From NCBI GenBank assembly GCA_958296405.1, contig OY282519.1:620001-684000 (forward strand): a stretch of DNA of 64,000 bases, in the 5' to 3' direction. Shown piece by piece: positions 1 through 13,028 of the stretch. Each line of letters opens with the position of its first letter. The first letter of the stretch is position 1. Source of the stretch: an uncultured Pseudomonadales bacterium. GTDB lineage: Bacteria; Pseudomonadota; Gammaproteobacteria; Pseudomonadales; Azotimanducaceae. Below the pieces are notes generated by a model. The model saw only the letters and a list, made by a program, of their open reading frames with translations, did not search any database and was not told the origin of the DNA. Made by a program: the position numbers and the translations under genes.

Positions 1-972
1 ATCCGCGCCCAAGCCTCGCGCTTCTTGGATTTCGAAGGTGCCAACGCCGCGCAAGTGGTGGACAACCTCGAATGGACCGCGGGCCTCGACGTCACCACCT
101 TCCTGCGGGACATCGGCAAGCACTTCTCGGTGAACGCAATGGTGCAACGCGAGAGCGTCAAGTCCCGGCTGGAACGGGATGACGCCGGCATCTCCTACAC
201 CGAGTTCAGCTACATGGTGCTGCAGGCCATGGACTTCATGGAGTTGGCGCGGCGCTCCGCATGCAGCCTGCAGATCGGCGGCAGCGACCAGTGGGGCAAC
301 ATCGTGAGCGGCGTCGAGCTCATTCGCCGCATGCTCGGCCAAGAGGCCTACGCGCTGACGACGCCGTTGGTCACCCGCGCGGATGGCAAAAAGTTCGGCA
401 AGTCCGAGTCTGGCTCCATCTGGCTGGACGCGGCCAAGACATCGCCCTACGCCTTCTATCAGTTCTGGATCAACACCGCTGACGCCGACGTGGCGGCGCA
501 TCTCAAGCGCTTCACCTTCTTAAACGCCGGCGCCATCGATGCGCTGGCCGCGGCCGGGCAGGCAGCGCCCAGCGCACGCGAAGGCCAGCGGCGCCTCGCC
601 GCGGAAGCCACGCGCATCGTGCACGGCGAAGCCGGCCTCACCGCCGCGCAACGCATCACCGAAGCGCTCTTCAGCGGCGAACCCGCGGCACTGACACCGG
701 CGGACTTCGGGCAACTGCGCCAAGACGGCATGGCTTGCGCCATCGTGCCGCCGGCCGCGGGCCTCATGGGCGTGTTGGTGGAGGCGGGCTTGGCGTCCTC
801 GCGCGGCGCGGCGCGGCGTTTAGTGCAGAGCGGCGGCGTGCGCGTCAACGGCCGCCTAGTGGCGGACGTCGAACACACCCTGATGCCGGCGGAAGCCCTG
901 CATGGCCGCTATCATCTGATCCGGCGCGGCCGCAAGGCATGGGGCCTCGCGGTACACGACGCCACGGCTTAG
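1..972 (+). CDS. tyrS: Tyrosyl-tRNA synthetase, C-terminal part (5' end outside window)
   Basis: Charges tRNA-Tyr with tyrosine in the cytoplasm. The frame is open from base 1, so about 323 residues are visible and the N-terminal start lies upstream. The class I signature KFGKS is encoded near bases 390-404, preceded by the tyrosine-pocket region (QIGGSDQWGN). The last 60 or so residues form an S4-like RNA-binding domain (SSRGAARRLVQSGGVRVNGR). Only the Rossmann-fold start is missing. The gene reads towards the rRNA operon, as in Pseudomonas-type chromosomes where tyrS lies next to rrn. A GC-rich hairpin followed by T6 closes it before the rrn promoter. Confidence 0.96.
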   Translation: MRAQASRFLDFEGANAAQVVDNLEWTAGLDVTTFLRDIGKHFSVNAMVQRESVKSRLERDDAGISYTEFSYMVLQAMDFMELARRSACSLQIGGSDQWGNIVSGVELIRRMLGQEAYALTTPLVTRADGKKFGKSESGSIWLDAAKTSPYAFYQFWINTADADVAAHLKRFTFLNAGAIDALAAAGQAAPSAREGQRRLAAEATRIVHGEAGLTAAQRITEALFSGEPAALTPADFGQLRQDGMACAIVPPAAGLMGVLVEAGLASSRGAARRLVQSGGVRVNGRLVADVEHTLMPAEALHGRYHLIRRGRKAWGLAVHDATA

Positions 973-1007
973 GCCGGCGCAGCCCTTCCCGAGCGCTGCT
1001 GGCTAAG

Positions 1008-1036
1008 GGCCGCCGCCGGGCGGCCATCCATTTTTT
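1008..1036 (+). terminator. Probable intrinsic terminator of tyrS
   Basis: A 7-bp perfect GC stem (GGCCGCC at 1008-1014 with GGCGGCC at 1019-1025, loop GCCG) is followed five bases later by six T residues (1031-1036). It lies 36 bp after the tyrS stop and just before the rrn promoter. The T-run may double as part of an UP-like element. Confidence 0.5.
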
Positions 1037-1047
1037 GCAACTTTTTC

Positions 1048-1076
1048 TTGCAACGGCCCAAACCGAGGCGTATGGT
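1048..1076 (+). promoter_or_regulatory. Probable sigma-70 promoter of the rrn operon
   Basis: TTGCAA at 1048-1053 and TATGGT at 1071-1076 are separated by exactly 17 bases. T-rich sequence lies upstream (1031-1047), resembling an UP element. The bases after the -10 are GC-rich, a discriminator typical of stringently controlled rRNA promoters. The site is about 165 bp before the mature 16S start. Confidence 0.55.
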
Positions 1077-1111
1077 GCGTCCCCTTGGCCTCGCGGCACA
1101 GCCTGCAGGCC

Positions 1112-1153
1112 GGATCTTTACCAACTGAAACAAGCCATTCGTGTGGGCGCTCG
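1112..1153 (+). promoter_or_regulatory. rrn leader antitermination region (boxA and boxC)
   Basis: GATCTTTACCAA (1113-1124) resembles the rrn boxA core (GCTCTTTAACAA in E. coli). GTGTGGGCGCTCG at 1141-1153 is nearly identical to the E. coli boxC (GTGTGGGCACTCG), and the boxA-boxC spacing is similar. This is the Nus-factor assembly site that protects rRNA transcription from Rho. Assigned by comparison with the remembered E. coli leader. Confidence 0.55.
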
Positions 1154-1239
1154 TAAGCGAGGAGCCTTGGCGAACGCTTTTGGCCGCAGGGGTCGCGCTG
1201 GCGCAAGCCATGCCGTCTTCCGTCGGTCTGGACGTTTGC

Positions 1240-2797
<1,558 letters not shown>

Positions 2798-3006
2798 AAC
2801 CCAAAGCTTCGCCACGCTGCGGCCGCAAGGCCGCGCGCTGACGCGAAGCCAGCCTTGGAAATCTCCACGCGAACGGAATCGACGCTTGCCCGCGTTTCAT
2901 CGCGGTGCCGGTGGCGATGCGCCCCTTCACTGGGGCGGCGCCCACTCGAATGGTTTGTTTCGATGCGCCTGCACAGCCGATCCGCGGCCGTCCAGGAGGT
3001 CTGACC

Positions 3007-3083
<77 letters not shown>

Positions 3084-3088
3084 AGTTC

Positions 3089-3165
3089 GGGGCCGTAGCT
3101 CAGTTCGGGAGAGCGCCTGCTTTGCAAGCAGGAGGTCAGGAGTTCGATCCTCCTCGGCTCCACCA
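3089..3165 (+). tRNA. tRNA-Ala (anticodon TGC)
   Basis: A 77-nt cloverleaf with encoded CCA. The acceptor GGGGCCG pairs with CGGCTCC, the anticodon stem is CCTGC/GCAGG and the loop TTTGCAA. It lies 5 nt after tRNA-Ile in the rRNA spacer. Confidence 0.97.
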
Positions 3166-3247
3166 ACTCGCCGTTTGGCGAGTTTGGCAGCTTTCGACAA
3201 TGGCGTCGTCGCGGCGCCGGCCACACCAGCAGGCGCTGCTTGAACAG

Positions 3248-3259
3248 CGTTCTTTCACA
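3248..3259 (+). promoter_or_regulatory. Possible boxA in the 16S-23S spacer
   Basis: CGTTCTTTCACA resembles the second rrn boxA that precedes 23S in E. coli (GCTCTTTAACA). Its position, after the spacer tRNAs and before 23S, fits. Assigned by similarity only. Confidence 0.4.
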
Positions 3260-3433
3260 GTTCGTACGATGAAGTCGCGCGCCGCCTGCAAGCGGCGTGC
3301 GCGTCGATGTTGGTTTCTAGCGCCGACATCGACATCCGATGCGTGTCTTGGCGTTGGCCGGGGGCAAGTTGCTTCCGGCTTACGAGCAACCGGCAATTGT
3401 TCGGCGACCACGACGCCCGCGCTTTACGCGCTG

Positions 3434-3441
3434 GGCTATAT

Positions 3442-3448
<7 letters not shown>
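3434..3448 (+). repeat. Left arm of the 23S processing stalk
   Basis: The 15 bases at 3434-3448 (GGCTATATGGTCAAG) are perfectly complementary to 6366-6380 at the 3' side of 23S. Partial pairing continues outward. These arms form the long helix that RNase III cuts to release pre-23S rRNA. Confidence 0.8.
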
Positions 3449-6373
<2,925 letters not shown>

Positions 6374-6461
6374 TATAGCCGAGCGCGTAGCGGTTGCGAA
6401 AGCACGCATCGGATACTTCATCGAACGAACAAGCGCCCCGCCGTTGGCGGTGCCAACAGTT

Positions 6462-6580
6462 TGGCTGACGACCATAGCAAGTCCGAACCACCTGATCCCA
6501 TCTCGAACTCAGAAGTGAAATGGCTTAGCGCCGATGGTAGTGTGGGGCTTCCCCATGTGAGAGTAGGTCATCGTCAGCCT
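6462..6580 (+). rRNA. rrf: 5S ribosomal RNA
   Basis: About 119 nt. The terminal helix pairs GGCTGACGA (6463-6471) with TCGTCAGCC (6571-6579), and the conserved CGAACTCAGAAGTGAAA segment is present. It is the last gene of the rrn operon; no tRNA follows it. Confidence 0.96.
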
Positions 6581-6587
6581 TTACACG

Positions 6588-6624
6588 AAAACCCCGGTCC
6601 AATGTTGGGCCGGGGTTTTTTCGT
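6588..6624 (+). terminator. Intrinsic terminator of the rrn operon
   Basis: AAAACCCCGG-TCC pairs with GGG-CCGGGGTTTT around the loop AATGTT, followed by a T6 tract (6616-6621). It lies immediately after 5S. Because the stem starts with A residues it could act on both strands, and it also lies about 20 bp beyond the end of the convergent symporter gene. Confidence 0.9.
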
Positions 6625-6646
6625 TTTTGAGCCATGCCACCGTGCG

Positions 6647-8206
6647 TCAAGCGCGGCCAAACACCCGTTCGAGACGCTCCTCGGACAACGGCTGCGTCGC
6701 CTTTGACACCGCGTATGTGAGCCCTACCGAAACGAACTCGCCCATCGCCGCGCAAGAGAAGGGATTGGGGCCTTCGGCGTGGAGCCACGCCACGACATCC
6801 CGCAGCGTTCCGGCGCCGAACCAAGCCGGATCCAAGAGTTGCATGTGCAAGATGAGGAACGTGAAGAAGCCGCTCACCAACCCGACGTAGGCGCCGGCGC
6901 GGGTGACGCCGCGCCACAGGGCGCCGATCACGAGCGGGCCGGCGAATGCCGCCATCATGCCGCCGGTGCCAATCCACACGATGAGAGAGATGTTCGTGTC
7001 AAGCAACATCCACGCCATACCCATGCAGATGAGCAGCGTGACGACCGTGCCGATGCGGCTGATGCGCAACACCTGCCGATCCAAGGCCTCCCCCTGCGGC
7101 GGCTCTTTCATGCGCGGCACGATGGTGCGACGGTAGATGTCGTTGGCCATGATCTGCGATGACGACACCACCAAGCCATCCGCCGTGGACATGATCGCGG
7201 CCAAGATGCCGACGCCGATCAACGCCGCGAGCCATGTTGGGAAGAGTTCGATAAACAGCAGCGGCAGCGCCGCATTGGTGCCGGTGTCGTCCTGATAAAG
7301 GGCATCGCCAAACATGGCGCGGGCCAAGAAGCCGCCAAGGCTCATCATCGCCAAGATGAGGCCGAACGTGAAGGCGAGCTTGATGAACCGAGGCTGTTGC
7401 CCGGTATCGCGCAACGCCCACAACTTGTTGCCCAGGTGCGGCAGCAGCCCCAATGGAATGTGCGCGAACAACACCGCGATGATCGCCCACCAAGAGTGGT
7501 AGAGCGGCGTGCTCGGGTTCAGCGCCCCGACAAGGTGTTCGTCTTGGGCGCCCATGTTGTCGATCACGCCCATCATGCCACCCTCAACACCGACTCCCGC
7601 GAGGAACAAAACGACCACGAGGATGGCGATGCCGAGCATCATGAAGCCCTGCACGCCGTCCGTGAGGATGTCGGCGTGGGCGCCGCCGAGCACCACATAG
7701 AGGAGCAGCACCGTCGTGGTGATGATCAGCGCCCAACCGGGCGACAGGCCCAGCATGGTCTTGAACATGACGAGGCCAGAGACGAGTTGCCCCGCGAGAT
7801 AGAAGAACAGCACCAAGGAGAACACCGCCACCAGCACACGGATGCCCTCGGAACCGTAACGGTCGCCCAAGTACTCGGGGATCGACCGGTTACCGAAGCG
7901 ATTCCCCGCCGTCGCGATGAGGCGCATGGAAATGAGCACCCCAAAGTACACCCCCATGGGATACAGGAAGTTGCTCCAAGTGTTCGCAAGCCCCCATTCA
8001 TAGGCTAGGCCAGGCCCACCGAGAAACGTCGCCCCGCTGGCGGTGGTGGCCGCGAATGCGAAGGCAAGGAACAGCGGCCCGTAAGAGGCGCGCGCGGTGG
8101 CGAAGTCATCCGCGTGGCGAATGCGGCGCTGGCCAATGACACCGAGCACAAGCATGCCGCCGATGTAGAGCACCAAGAAAAGCCAAGACCAAACGAACAG
8201 GGACAT
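6647..8206 (-). CDS. Sodium:solute symporter family (SSF) transporter
   Basis: Inner-membrane sodium-driven symporter of 519 residues with about 13 hydrophobic segments, the LeuT-fold arrangement of the PutP/PanF/SGLT family. The segment GATFLGGPGLAYEWG and the helix ending STADGLVVSSSQIMANDIYRR are typical of the family (the latter is the TM8 Na-site region). I chose ATG at 8206 over an earlier ATG at 8299 because GGAG lies 7 nt upstream, the N-terminus then starts directly at the first helix, and the longer form would overlap divergent birA. Substrate is not predictable; proline, pantothenate and acetate/pyruvate carriers all fall here. It sits between rrn and birA, where relatives usually have nothing. 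Confidence 0.85.
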   Translation of the reverse strand: MSLFVWSWLFLVLYIGGMLVLGVIGQRRIRHADDFATARASYGPLFLAFAFAATTASGATFLGGPGLAYEWGLANTWSNFLYPMGVYFGVLISMRLIATAGNRFGNRSIPEYLGDRYGSEGIRVLVAVFSLVLFFYLAGQLVSGLVMFKTMLGLSPGWALIITTTVLLLYVVLGGAHADILTDGVQGFMMLGIAILVVVLFLAGVGVEGGMMGVIDNMGAQDEHLVGALNPSTPLYHSWWAIIAVLFAHIPLGLLPHLGNKLWALRDTGQQPRFIKLAFTFGLILAMMSLGGFLARAMFGDALYQDDTGTNAALPLLFIELFPTWLAALIGVGILAAIMSTADGLVVSSSQIMANDIYRRTIVPRMKEPPQGEALDRQVLRISRIGTVVTLLICMGMAWMLLDTNISLIVWIGTGGMMAAFAGPLVIGALWRGVTRAGAYVGLVSGFFTFLILHMQLLDPAWFGAGTLRDVVAWLHAEGPNPFSCAAMGEFVSVGLTYAVSKATQPLSEERLERVFGRA

Positions 8207-8236
8207 CGAAACTCCAAAGCGTCTGAGAGTTCGTGG

Positions 8237-8269
8237 TGGAAGTCTGCGCTGTTCCGCCGCAGACTTCCA
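8237..8269. repeat. 12-bp perfect inverted repeat between divergent genes
   Basis: TGGAAGTCTGCG at 8237-8248 is repeated as its exact reverse complement at 8258-8269, with a 9-nt centre. It fills about a third of the 91-bp region between the symporter start (8206) and birA (8298). It could be a repressor operator serving one or both genes, or an RNA hairpin in the birA leader. Confidence 0.7.
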
Positions 8270-8297
8270 TTGCATAGAGGTCGTTGGCAGGCGAAGC

Positions 8298-9221
8298 ATG
8301 GCACTCGGTGAGGTATTCGCGACCCTTGCAGGGGGCGGGAAGGCGTTTGTGGACCCGCAAGACCGATCCCTGCGTCGCGAGCTCGCCGCCTACGGCGTCG
8401 CGCTGCGCCGGAACCATGCGATCCTCGACGACGACATCGAACTGCTCGACACGCACGCCGTCCTGTCGCACTTCTGCGACGCCGCGCTGGCATGGCTGGA
8501 AAGCTTGGAAGTGTTTCCCCACATCGGTTCCACCAACACCGAGCTCATGCAGCGCGCCGCTCACCGCGACGTCGATGGCATGGTGCTCCTCGCCGAAGTG
8601 CAGACCGCGGGGCGCGGGCGGCGGGGGCGGAGTTGGGCAAGCCCATTCGGCCGCAACTTGGCCTTGAGCCTCGGCATCCAAATTCGCCGCCCATTGGCCG
8701 AGGTCGGCGCTGTCAGCCTTGCCATCGGGGTCGCCGTGGCGCGCACACTGGCGGCGGTCGGCGTGCAAGGCGTGGCGCTCAAATGGCCAAACGACGTATT
8801 GGCGCAAGGACGCAAGTTGTGCGGCATCTTGATCGAGTTGCCGAGCGCGGCGGCGACACCCCACGTCGTCATCGGCATCGGCGTCAACATCGGCGCCCGC
8901 GACGCCGTGGCGCGACAGGTGGAGCAACCCGTCGCCGATGTGTTGGAACATGTGCCGGGCGCTTCCCGAAACGCTCTCGCCGGCACGCTCATCAACGCCG
9001 TGTTCGAGGTATGCCGGCGCTTTGAGACGCAAGGCTTCGCACCAATCAAACCCGCTTACGACGCGCTGCACAGCTTTCATGGGCGCACGGCGCGCATCGT
9101 CACCGGCGCCGAGACGTTCACCGGCACCGTGGTCGGGGTAGACCTAGACGGCGCGCTGCGCTTGCGTGGCGCCGGCGGCGAACGCGCGTTCAGCGCCGGT
9201 GAGGTATCGTTGCGGGCATGA
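8298..9221 (+). CDS. birA: Biotin--protein ligase (BirA-like)
   Basis: Makes biotinyl-AMP and transfers biotin to the carrier domain of acetyl-CoA carboxylase. The 307 residues include the biotinyl-AMP loop GRGRRGRSW (residues about 105-113), the substrate motif KWPNDV and the GIGVNI strand, then a C-terminal SH3-like domain. The N-terminal part is short: between LAGGG and RRELAAYGVAL only about ten residues remain where E. coli BirA has the two helices of its winged helix-turn-helix. The repressor function may therefore be lost (inference). The stop overlaps the coaX start as ATGA, so the two are translationally coupled. The same neighbour order is known in Pseudomonas. Confidence 0.92.
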   Translation: MALGEVFATLAGGGKAFVDPQDRSLRRELAAYGVALRRNHAILDDDIELLDTHAVLSHFCDAALAWLESLEVFPHIGSTNTELMQRAAHRDVDGMVLLAEVQTAGRGRRGRSWASPFGRNLALSLGIQIRRPLAEVGAVSLAIGVAVARTLAAVGVQGVALKWPNDVLAQGRKLCGILIELPSAAATPHVVIGIGVNIGARDAVARQVEQPVADVLEHVPGASRNALAGTLINAVFEVCRRFETQGFAPIKPAYDALHSFHGRTARIVTGAETFTGTVVGVDLDGALRLRGAGGERAFSAGEVSLRA

Positions 9222-9940
9222 CGAACCCCGCGGCTGCGCAATGTGGCGCCATCCTCGACGTGGACATCGGCAATACCCGCACGAAGTGGCGCATCGGCGA
9301 TGCAGCCGGCGTCTCGGCCGGGATTGACGTCCCGATGCTCGCCCGCGCACCGCGCCGCGTGCGCATCGCCTGCGTCGCCGACGCCAAGTCCAACGTGGCT
9401 GCACAGTTTCAAGAAGCATATGGCGTGGCGCCGGAGTTCGCAGCCGCCACGCGGCACACTGCCGGCGTCACCTGCGGCTACGCGGACCCGGCAGGCCTTG
9501 GCGTAGATCGCTGGCTCGCGGTCATCGCGGCATGGAACAAGGCGCGAGGGCCGTTGCTGGTGGTAGACCTCGGCACCGCAGCGACCTTGGATTTCGTCGA
9601 CGGCGCGGGACGCCATCTCGGCGGCTACATCACCCCTGGGCTCGGCCTTATGCCCGTGGCACTGGCGCACGGCACCGCCGGCGTCCGCGTGGCGGGAGAT
9701 CTAGGCGCAGACCTCGGCCCCGGCGACAACACGGCCCAAGCCGTGCGGCGCGGTGCCATGACGATGCTGCTCGACTTCATCCAAGCGTCCGCCAGCCGCT
9801 TCGAGCAGCGGCTGGCCGGCACTGGAGCGACGATCTTTCTAACCGGCGGCGACGCGGCGCTGGTGGCGGAGCGGCTGACGCGGCGCACCTGCTTAGCGCC
9901 AGATCTAGTGCTGGACGGGCTGCCGCTGGCGCTTCCCTGA
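9218..9940 (+). CDS. coaX: Type III pantothenate kinase
   Basis: Phosphorylates pantothenate, the first step of coenzyme A synthesis. The 240 residues belong to the ASKHA-fold type III family: the N-terminal phosphate loop reads DVDIGNTRTKW, a second acidic motif is VVDLGTAATLDFV, and GGYITPGLGLM matches the conserved GGxIxPGL. At the C-terminus FLTGGDA matches the adenosine motif. It overlaps birA by four bases and is followed 7 bp later by the SPOR protein, so all three are likely one transcript. Confidence 0.95.
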   Translation: MTNPAAAQCGAILDVDIGNTRTKWRIGDAAGVSAGIDVPMLARAPRRVRIACVADAKSNVAAQFQEAYGVAPEFAAATRHTAGVTCGYADPAGLGVDRWLAVIAAWNKARGPLLVVDLGTAATLDFVDGAGRHLGGYITPGLGLMPVALAHGTAGVRVAGDLGADLGPGDNTAQAVRRGAMTMLLDFIQASASRFEQRLAGTGATIFLTGGDAALVAERLTRRTCLAPDLVLDGLPLALP

Positions 9941-9947
9941 GCCAGAG

Positions 9948-10514
9948 ATGTCCACCCGTGCAGTGCTCGCTGGCGCCGGCGTCGCCTTGCTGCTGGCAAA
10001 CGCGGCGACGCTCGCTTGGTTGACCCAACGCGGGCCGCTCGCGGCACCGCCAGATGCTGTCGCTGGCCAAATCGATGGGCGCTGCCCAACCACGAAGTTG
10101 TTCGGGAACCTGCGTGCAGCCCTCGCTGTGACGGCGCGCATTGAATCCCGAGGTGGTGCAGCGCGTGTGCAGGCCGTCGCCGCGGCGGGCCGCCCGGACT
10201 ACCTCGTCTACCTCGGCCCGCATGTCTCACGCGGCACGGCGCGACGGGCGCTGCGCGAATTGCAAGGCCGTTCCATCGATGGCCACATCATCGGCGCCGG
10301 CGAGCTCGCCAACGCAGTGTCCTTGGGCATCTTCGCGCGCCGCAACGCAGCCGAAACACGCCGCGAGGAGGTGGCCGCGGCCGGCTACGAGGCAAGCGTC
10401 AAACCCGTTGTCCGACCCCTCCAAGGCTACGCCGTGGTGGCCGACGACGTGTACTCGGGCAGCGCCCCGAGCGCGCCCTGCCCGACCATTGCCGCGCCCC
10501 CAAGTGCCAGCTAG
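9948..10514 (+). CDS. SPOR-domain protein with N-terminal membrane anchor
   Basis: 188 residues. Residues about 4-25 form a hydrophobic signal anchor. Residues about 90-165 (PDYLVYLGPH to VKPVVRP, including GIFARRNAAETRREEVAAAGY) match the SPOR fold, which binds denuded septal peptidoglycan glycans. The C-terminus is Pro/Ala-rich. Specific role unknown; a SPOR protein at this point between coaX and the tRNA cluster is also found in pseudomonads. The 3' end of the gene contains the promoter of the tRNA cluster. Confidence 0.75.
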   Translation: MSTRAVLAGAGVALLLANAATLAWLTQRGPLAAPPDAVAGQIDGRCPTTKLFGNLRAALAVTARIESRGGAARVQAVAAAGRPDYLVYLGPHVSRGTARRALRELQGRSIDGHIIGAGELANAVSLGIFARRNAAETRREEVAAAGYEASVKPVVRPLQGYAVVADDVYSGSAPSAPCPTIAAPPSAS

Positions 10515-10517
10515 AAT
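10489..10517 (+). promoter_or_regulatory. Promoter of the tRNA-Thr gene
   Basis: TTGCCG (10489-10494) and TAGAAT (10512-10517) with a 17-bp spacer. Transcription would start near 10524, about 30 bp before the tRNA. The -35 lies inside the end of the SPOR gene. Confidence 0.65.
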
Positions 10518-10553
10518 CCCTGCCAATTCGGGCCGGCAGCCCGAACGCCAGCC

Positions 10554-10629
10554 GCCGCCGTAGCTCAGTCGGTAGAGCAGCTCACTTGTAATGAGAAGGT
10601 CCAAGGTTCGACTCCTTGTGGCGGCACCA
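10554..10629 (+). tRNA. tRNA-Thr (anticodon TGT)
   Basis: A 76-nt cloverleaf with encoded CCA. The acceptor GCCGCCG pairs with TGGCGGC, the anticodon loop is CTTGTAA. First of the four-tRNA cluster ahead of tuf, as in E. coli thrU-tyrU-glyT-thrT-tufB. Confidence 0.95.
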
Positions 10630-10647
10630 AAACGCAACTGCGCTTGA

Positions 10648-10672
10648 CAAGGAAAGCGGAGCGCTCTCCTTG
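10648..10672 (+). other. Hairpin between tRNA-Thr and tRNA-Tyr
   Basis: CAAGGA-A-AGCG-GAG-CGCT-C-TCCTTG folds into a ten-pair stem with one A.C mismatch and a 3-nt loop. No T-run follows, so it is more likely an RNA processing or stability element than a classical terminator. Confidence 0.45.
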
Positions 10673-10693
10673 CGCCGATGATCGCGGCACCGT

Positions 10694-10722
10694 TTGACAC
10701 GGCCCGCAGCCGAGCGCATACT
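10694..10722 (+). promoter_or_regulatory. Promoter of the tRNA-Tyr/Gly/Thr - tuf unit
   Basis: A perfect -35 TTGACA (10694-10699), 17-bp spacer and CATACT (10717-10722). The start would fall about 20 bp before tRNA-Tyr. Its presence suggests the rest of the cluster can be transcribed independently of tRNA-Thr. Confidence 0.65.
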
Positions 10723-10747
10723 TGTCCGTCTTTTGTTTTGGGTCCCC

Positions 10748-10832
10748 GGAGGGGTTCCCGAGTGGCCAAAGGGATCAGACTGTAAATCTGACGGCTCAGC
10801 CTTCGTAGGTTCGAATCCTACCCCCTCCACCA
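10748..10832 (+). tRNA. tRNA-Tyr (anticodon GTA)
   Basis: 85 nt with the long variable arm of class II tRNAs, anticodon stem-loop AGACTGTAAATCT and encoded CCA. The acceptor GGAGGGG pairs with CCCCTCC. Confidence 0.96.
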
Positions 10833-10957
10833 CTTGGCGCGCGGCGTGGTGCCGGGTGGCTGCGCAAGCGGGCAGGAGTGCAAGGAGCCGACGCGACGGA
10901 TGCCGGCAGCCGGAACTGGCGCTAGAGGGCGGTGTCCGGGCAGGTCGGGCGAGGCGG

Positions 10958-11031
10958 GCGGGTATAGTTCAGTGGCAGAACCTCAGCCTTCCAAGCTGAT
11001 GGCGCGGGTTCGATCCCCGCTACCCGCTCCA
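10958..11031 (+). tRNA. tRNA-Gly (anticodon TCC)
   Basis: 74 nt with encoded CCA. The acceptor GCGGGTA pairs with TACCCGC, and the anticodon loop is in CAGCCTTCCAAGCTG. Confidence 0.96.
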
Positions 11032-11127
11032 AGCAGCGTCATCCCATTGGCTTTGGCAGCCGGCGCGCCGGCGCATCGGGGCGAACGCGGGGCAAGTCGG
11101 GGCTGGCTGGCAAGGCCGGCGGAGAAC

Positions 11128-11203
<76 letters not shown>

Positions 11204-11271
11204 ATAGCTGCGCGGACCGGCAGCCGTCGGCGGCGCAATAGGAAAACGCAACTCGCAGAGGAAGACGACAA

Positions 11272-12462
11272 GTGGCCAAAGAGAAGTTCCAACGCACCAA
11301 GCCGCATGTGAACGTCGGCACGATCGGGCATGTCGACCACGGCAAGACGACGTTGACGGCAGCGTTGACCAAGGTGTGCGCGGCCGCCTTCGGCGGCGAG
11401 ATCAGGGAGTTCGATCAGATCGACAATGCGCCAGAGGAGCGCGAACGCGGCATCACCATCGCCACGGCCCACGTCGAGTATGAATCCGAGAGCCGCCATT
11501 ACGCCCATGTGGACTGCCCTGGCCACGCGGACTACGTGAAGAACATGATCACCGGCGCCGCGCAGATGGACGGCGCCATCCTCGTGGTGTCCGCCGCCGA
11601 CGGCCCGATGCCACAAACCCGCGAGCACATCCTGTTGTCGCGCCAAGTTGGCGTGCCACGCATCGTCGTCTACATGAACAAAGCAGACATGGTGGACGAC
11701 GAAGAGCTGCTCGAACTGGTGGAAATGGAGGTGCGCGAGCTCCTGGACGACTACGAGTTTCCCGGCGACGACACCCCCATCGTGGTGGGCAGCGCCCTGC
11801 GCGCGCTCGAAGGGGATGAGTCTGAACACGGCACGCAAAGCGTCGTCAAGCTGCTGGCGGCGTTGGACGACTACATCCCGGAGCCGGAACGCGCCGTCGA
11901 TCTACCCTTCCTGATGCCCATTGAGGATGTCTTCTCCATTTCCGGCCGCGGCACGGTGGTCACCGGCCGCGTTGAGCGCGGCATCGTCAAAGTTGGCGAC
12001 GAAGTGGAAATCGTGGGCATCAAGGAGACGGACAAGACCACCTGCACCGGTGTGGAAATGTTCCGCAAGCTCCTTGATGAGGGGCGCGCCGGCGAGAACA
12101 TTGGCGTCTTGCTGCGCGGTACCAAGCGCGACGAGGTGGAGCGCGGCCAAGTACTGTCCGCTCCAGGCGCCATCACCCCACACACCCGGTTCGAGGCGGA
12201 GGTGTATGTCCTCAGCAAGGACGAAGGCGGCCGCCACACGCCGTTCTTCACGAACTATCGACCGCAGTTTTACTTCCGCACCACGGACGTCACTGGGTCG
12301 GTGGACCTGCCGGAGGGCGTCGAGATGGTGATGCCGGGAGACAACGTGCGCATGGATGTGACGTTGATCAGCCCCATCGCCATGGACGAAGGGCTGCGCT
12401 TCGCGATTCGGGAAGGCGGGCGCACGGTGGGCGCCGGCGTGGTCACCCGCATCGCGGAGTAA
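11272..12462 (+). CDS. tuf: Elongation factor Tu
   Basis: GTPase that brings aminoacyl-tRNA to the ribosomal A site. The 396 residues are the usual length. G motifs are GHVDHGKT (G1), RGITI (G2), DCPGHADY (G3), NKAD (G4, with Ala where E. coli has Cys) and GSAL (G5), followed by the two beta-barrel domains. GTG is the start, preceded by GAGGAAG. The gene follows four tRNAs and precedes tRNA-Trp, the tufB position of E. coli and Pseudomonas. Confidence 0.98.
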   Translation: MAKEKFQRTKPHVNVGTIGHVDHGKTTLTAALTKVCAAAFGGEIREFDQIDNAPEERERGITIATAHVEYESESRHYAHVDCPGHADYVKNMITGAAQMDGAILVVSAADGPMPQTREHILLSRQVGVPRIVVYMNKADMVDDEELLELVEMEVRELLDDYEFPGDDTPIVVGSALRALEGDESEHGTQSVVKLLAALDDYIPEPERAVDLPFLMPIEDVFSISGRGTVVTGRVERGIVKVGDEVEIVGIKETDKTTCTGVEMFRKLLDEGRAGENIGVLLRGTKRDEVERGQVLSAPGAITPHTRFEAEVYVLSKDEGGRHTPFFTNYRPQFYFRTTDVTGSVDLPEGVEMVMPGDNVRMDVTLISPIAMDEGLRFAIREGGRTVGAGVVTRIAE

Positions 12463-12504
12463 GAAGACGCGCCGAAGCGCGACGGTTCCGGGCTGGAACG
12501 CCAC

Positions 12505-12581
<77 letters not shown>

Positions 12582-12634
12582 ACCGCCCGGCGTCCCGCGC
12601 TCAAGCGCCGGCTCGAGGACGTGGAGCATGAGCC

Positions 12635-13021
12635 TTGAACACGAGAGTTGACGCCAAGACGGAAAGCATTGCCCCGTCCACCATCTTGGACCGCTTGAAG
12701 TGGTTCTTGGTGATCGCGCTGGTTGCGGCCGGCGTCGGCGGCAATTGGTATTTCCAAGAGCAATCCCTGCTGGGCCGGGTGCTCGCGCTCGCCGCCTTGG
12801 CGGTGGTGGCCGCGTTCGTCGCATTGCAGACGCACCGCGGCCATGCCCTGTGGGAGATGATGAAAGAAGCGCGCACCGAAATCCGCCGCGTGGTGTGGCC
12901 GACGCGGCAAGTGACGACGCAGACGACGTTCATCGTTGTCGCGCTGGTGTTGGCGTTCGCGCTCATTCTGTGGGCGTTGGATTCGCTGCTGAGTTGGCTC
13001 GTCGCCACGGTCATTGGGTGA
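12635..13021 (+). CDS. secE: Preprotein translocase subunit SecE
   Basis: Essential subunit of the SecYEG channel in the inner membrane. The 128 residues have three hydrophobic helices, the gammaproteobacterial form, and the conserved cytoplasmic amphipathic segment [21 protein letters not shown] before the last helix. The start is a TTG at 12635 with GTGGAG about 8 nt upstream; nearby GTG and ATG codons are out of frame. nusG starts 7 bp after the stop. Confidence 0.93.
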   Translation: MNTRVDAKTESIAPSTILDRLKWFLVIALVAAGVGGNWYFQEQSLLGRVLALAALAVVAAFVALQTHRGHALWEMMKEARTEIRRVVWPTRQVTTQTTFIVVALVLAFALILWALDSLLSWLVATVIG

Positions 13022-13028
13022 GAGACGC

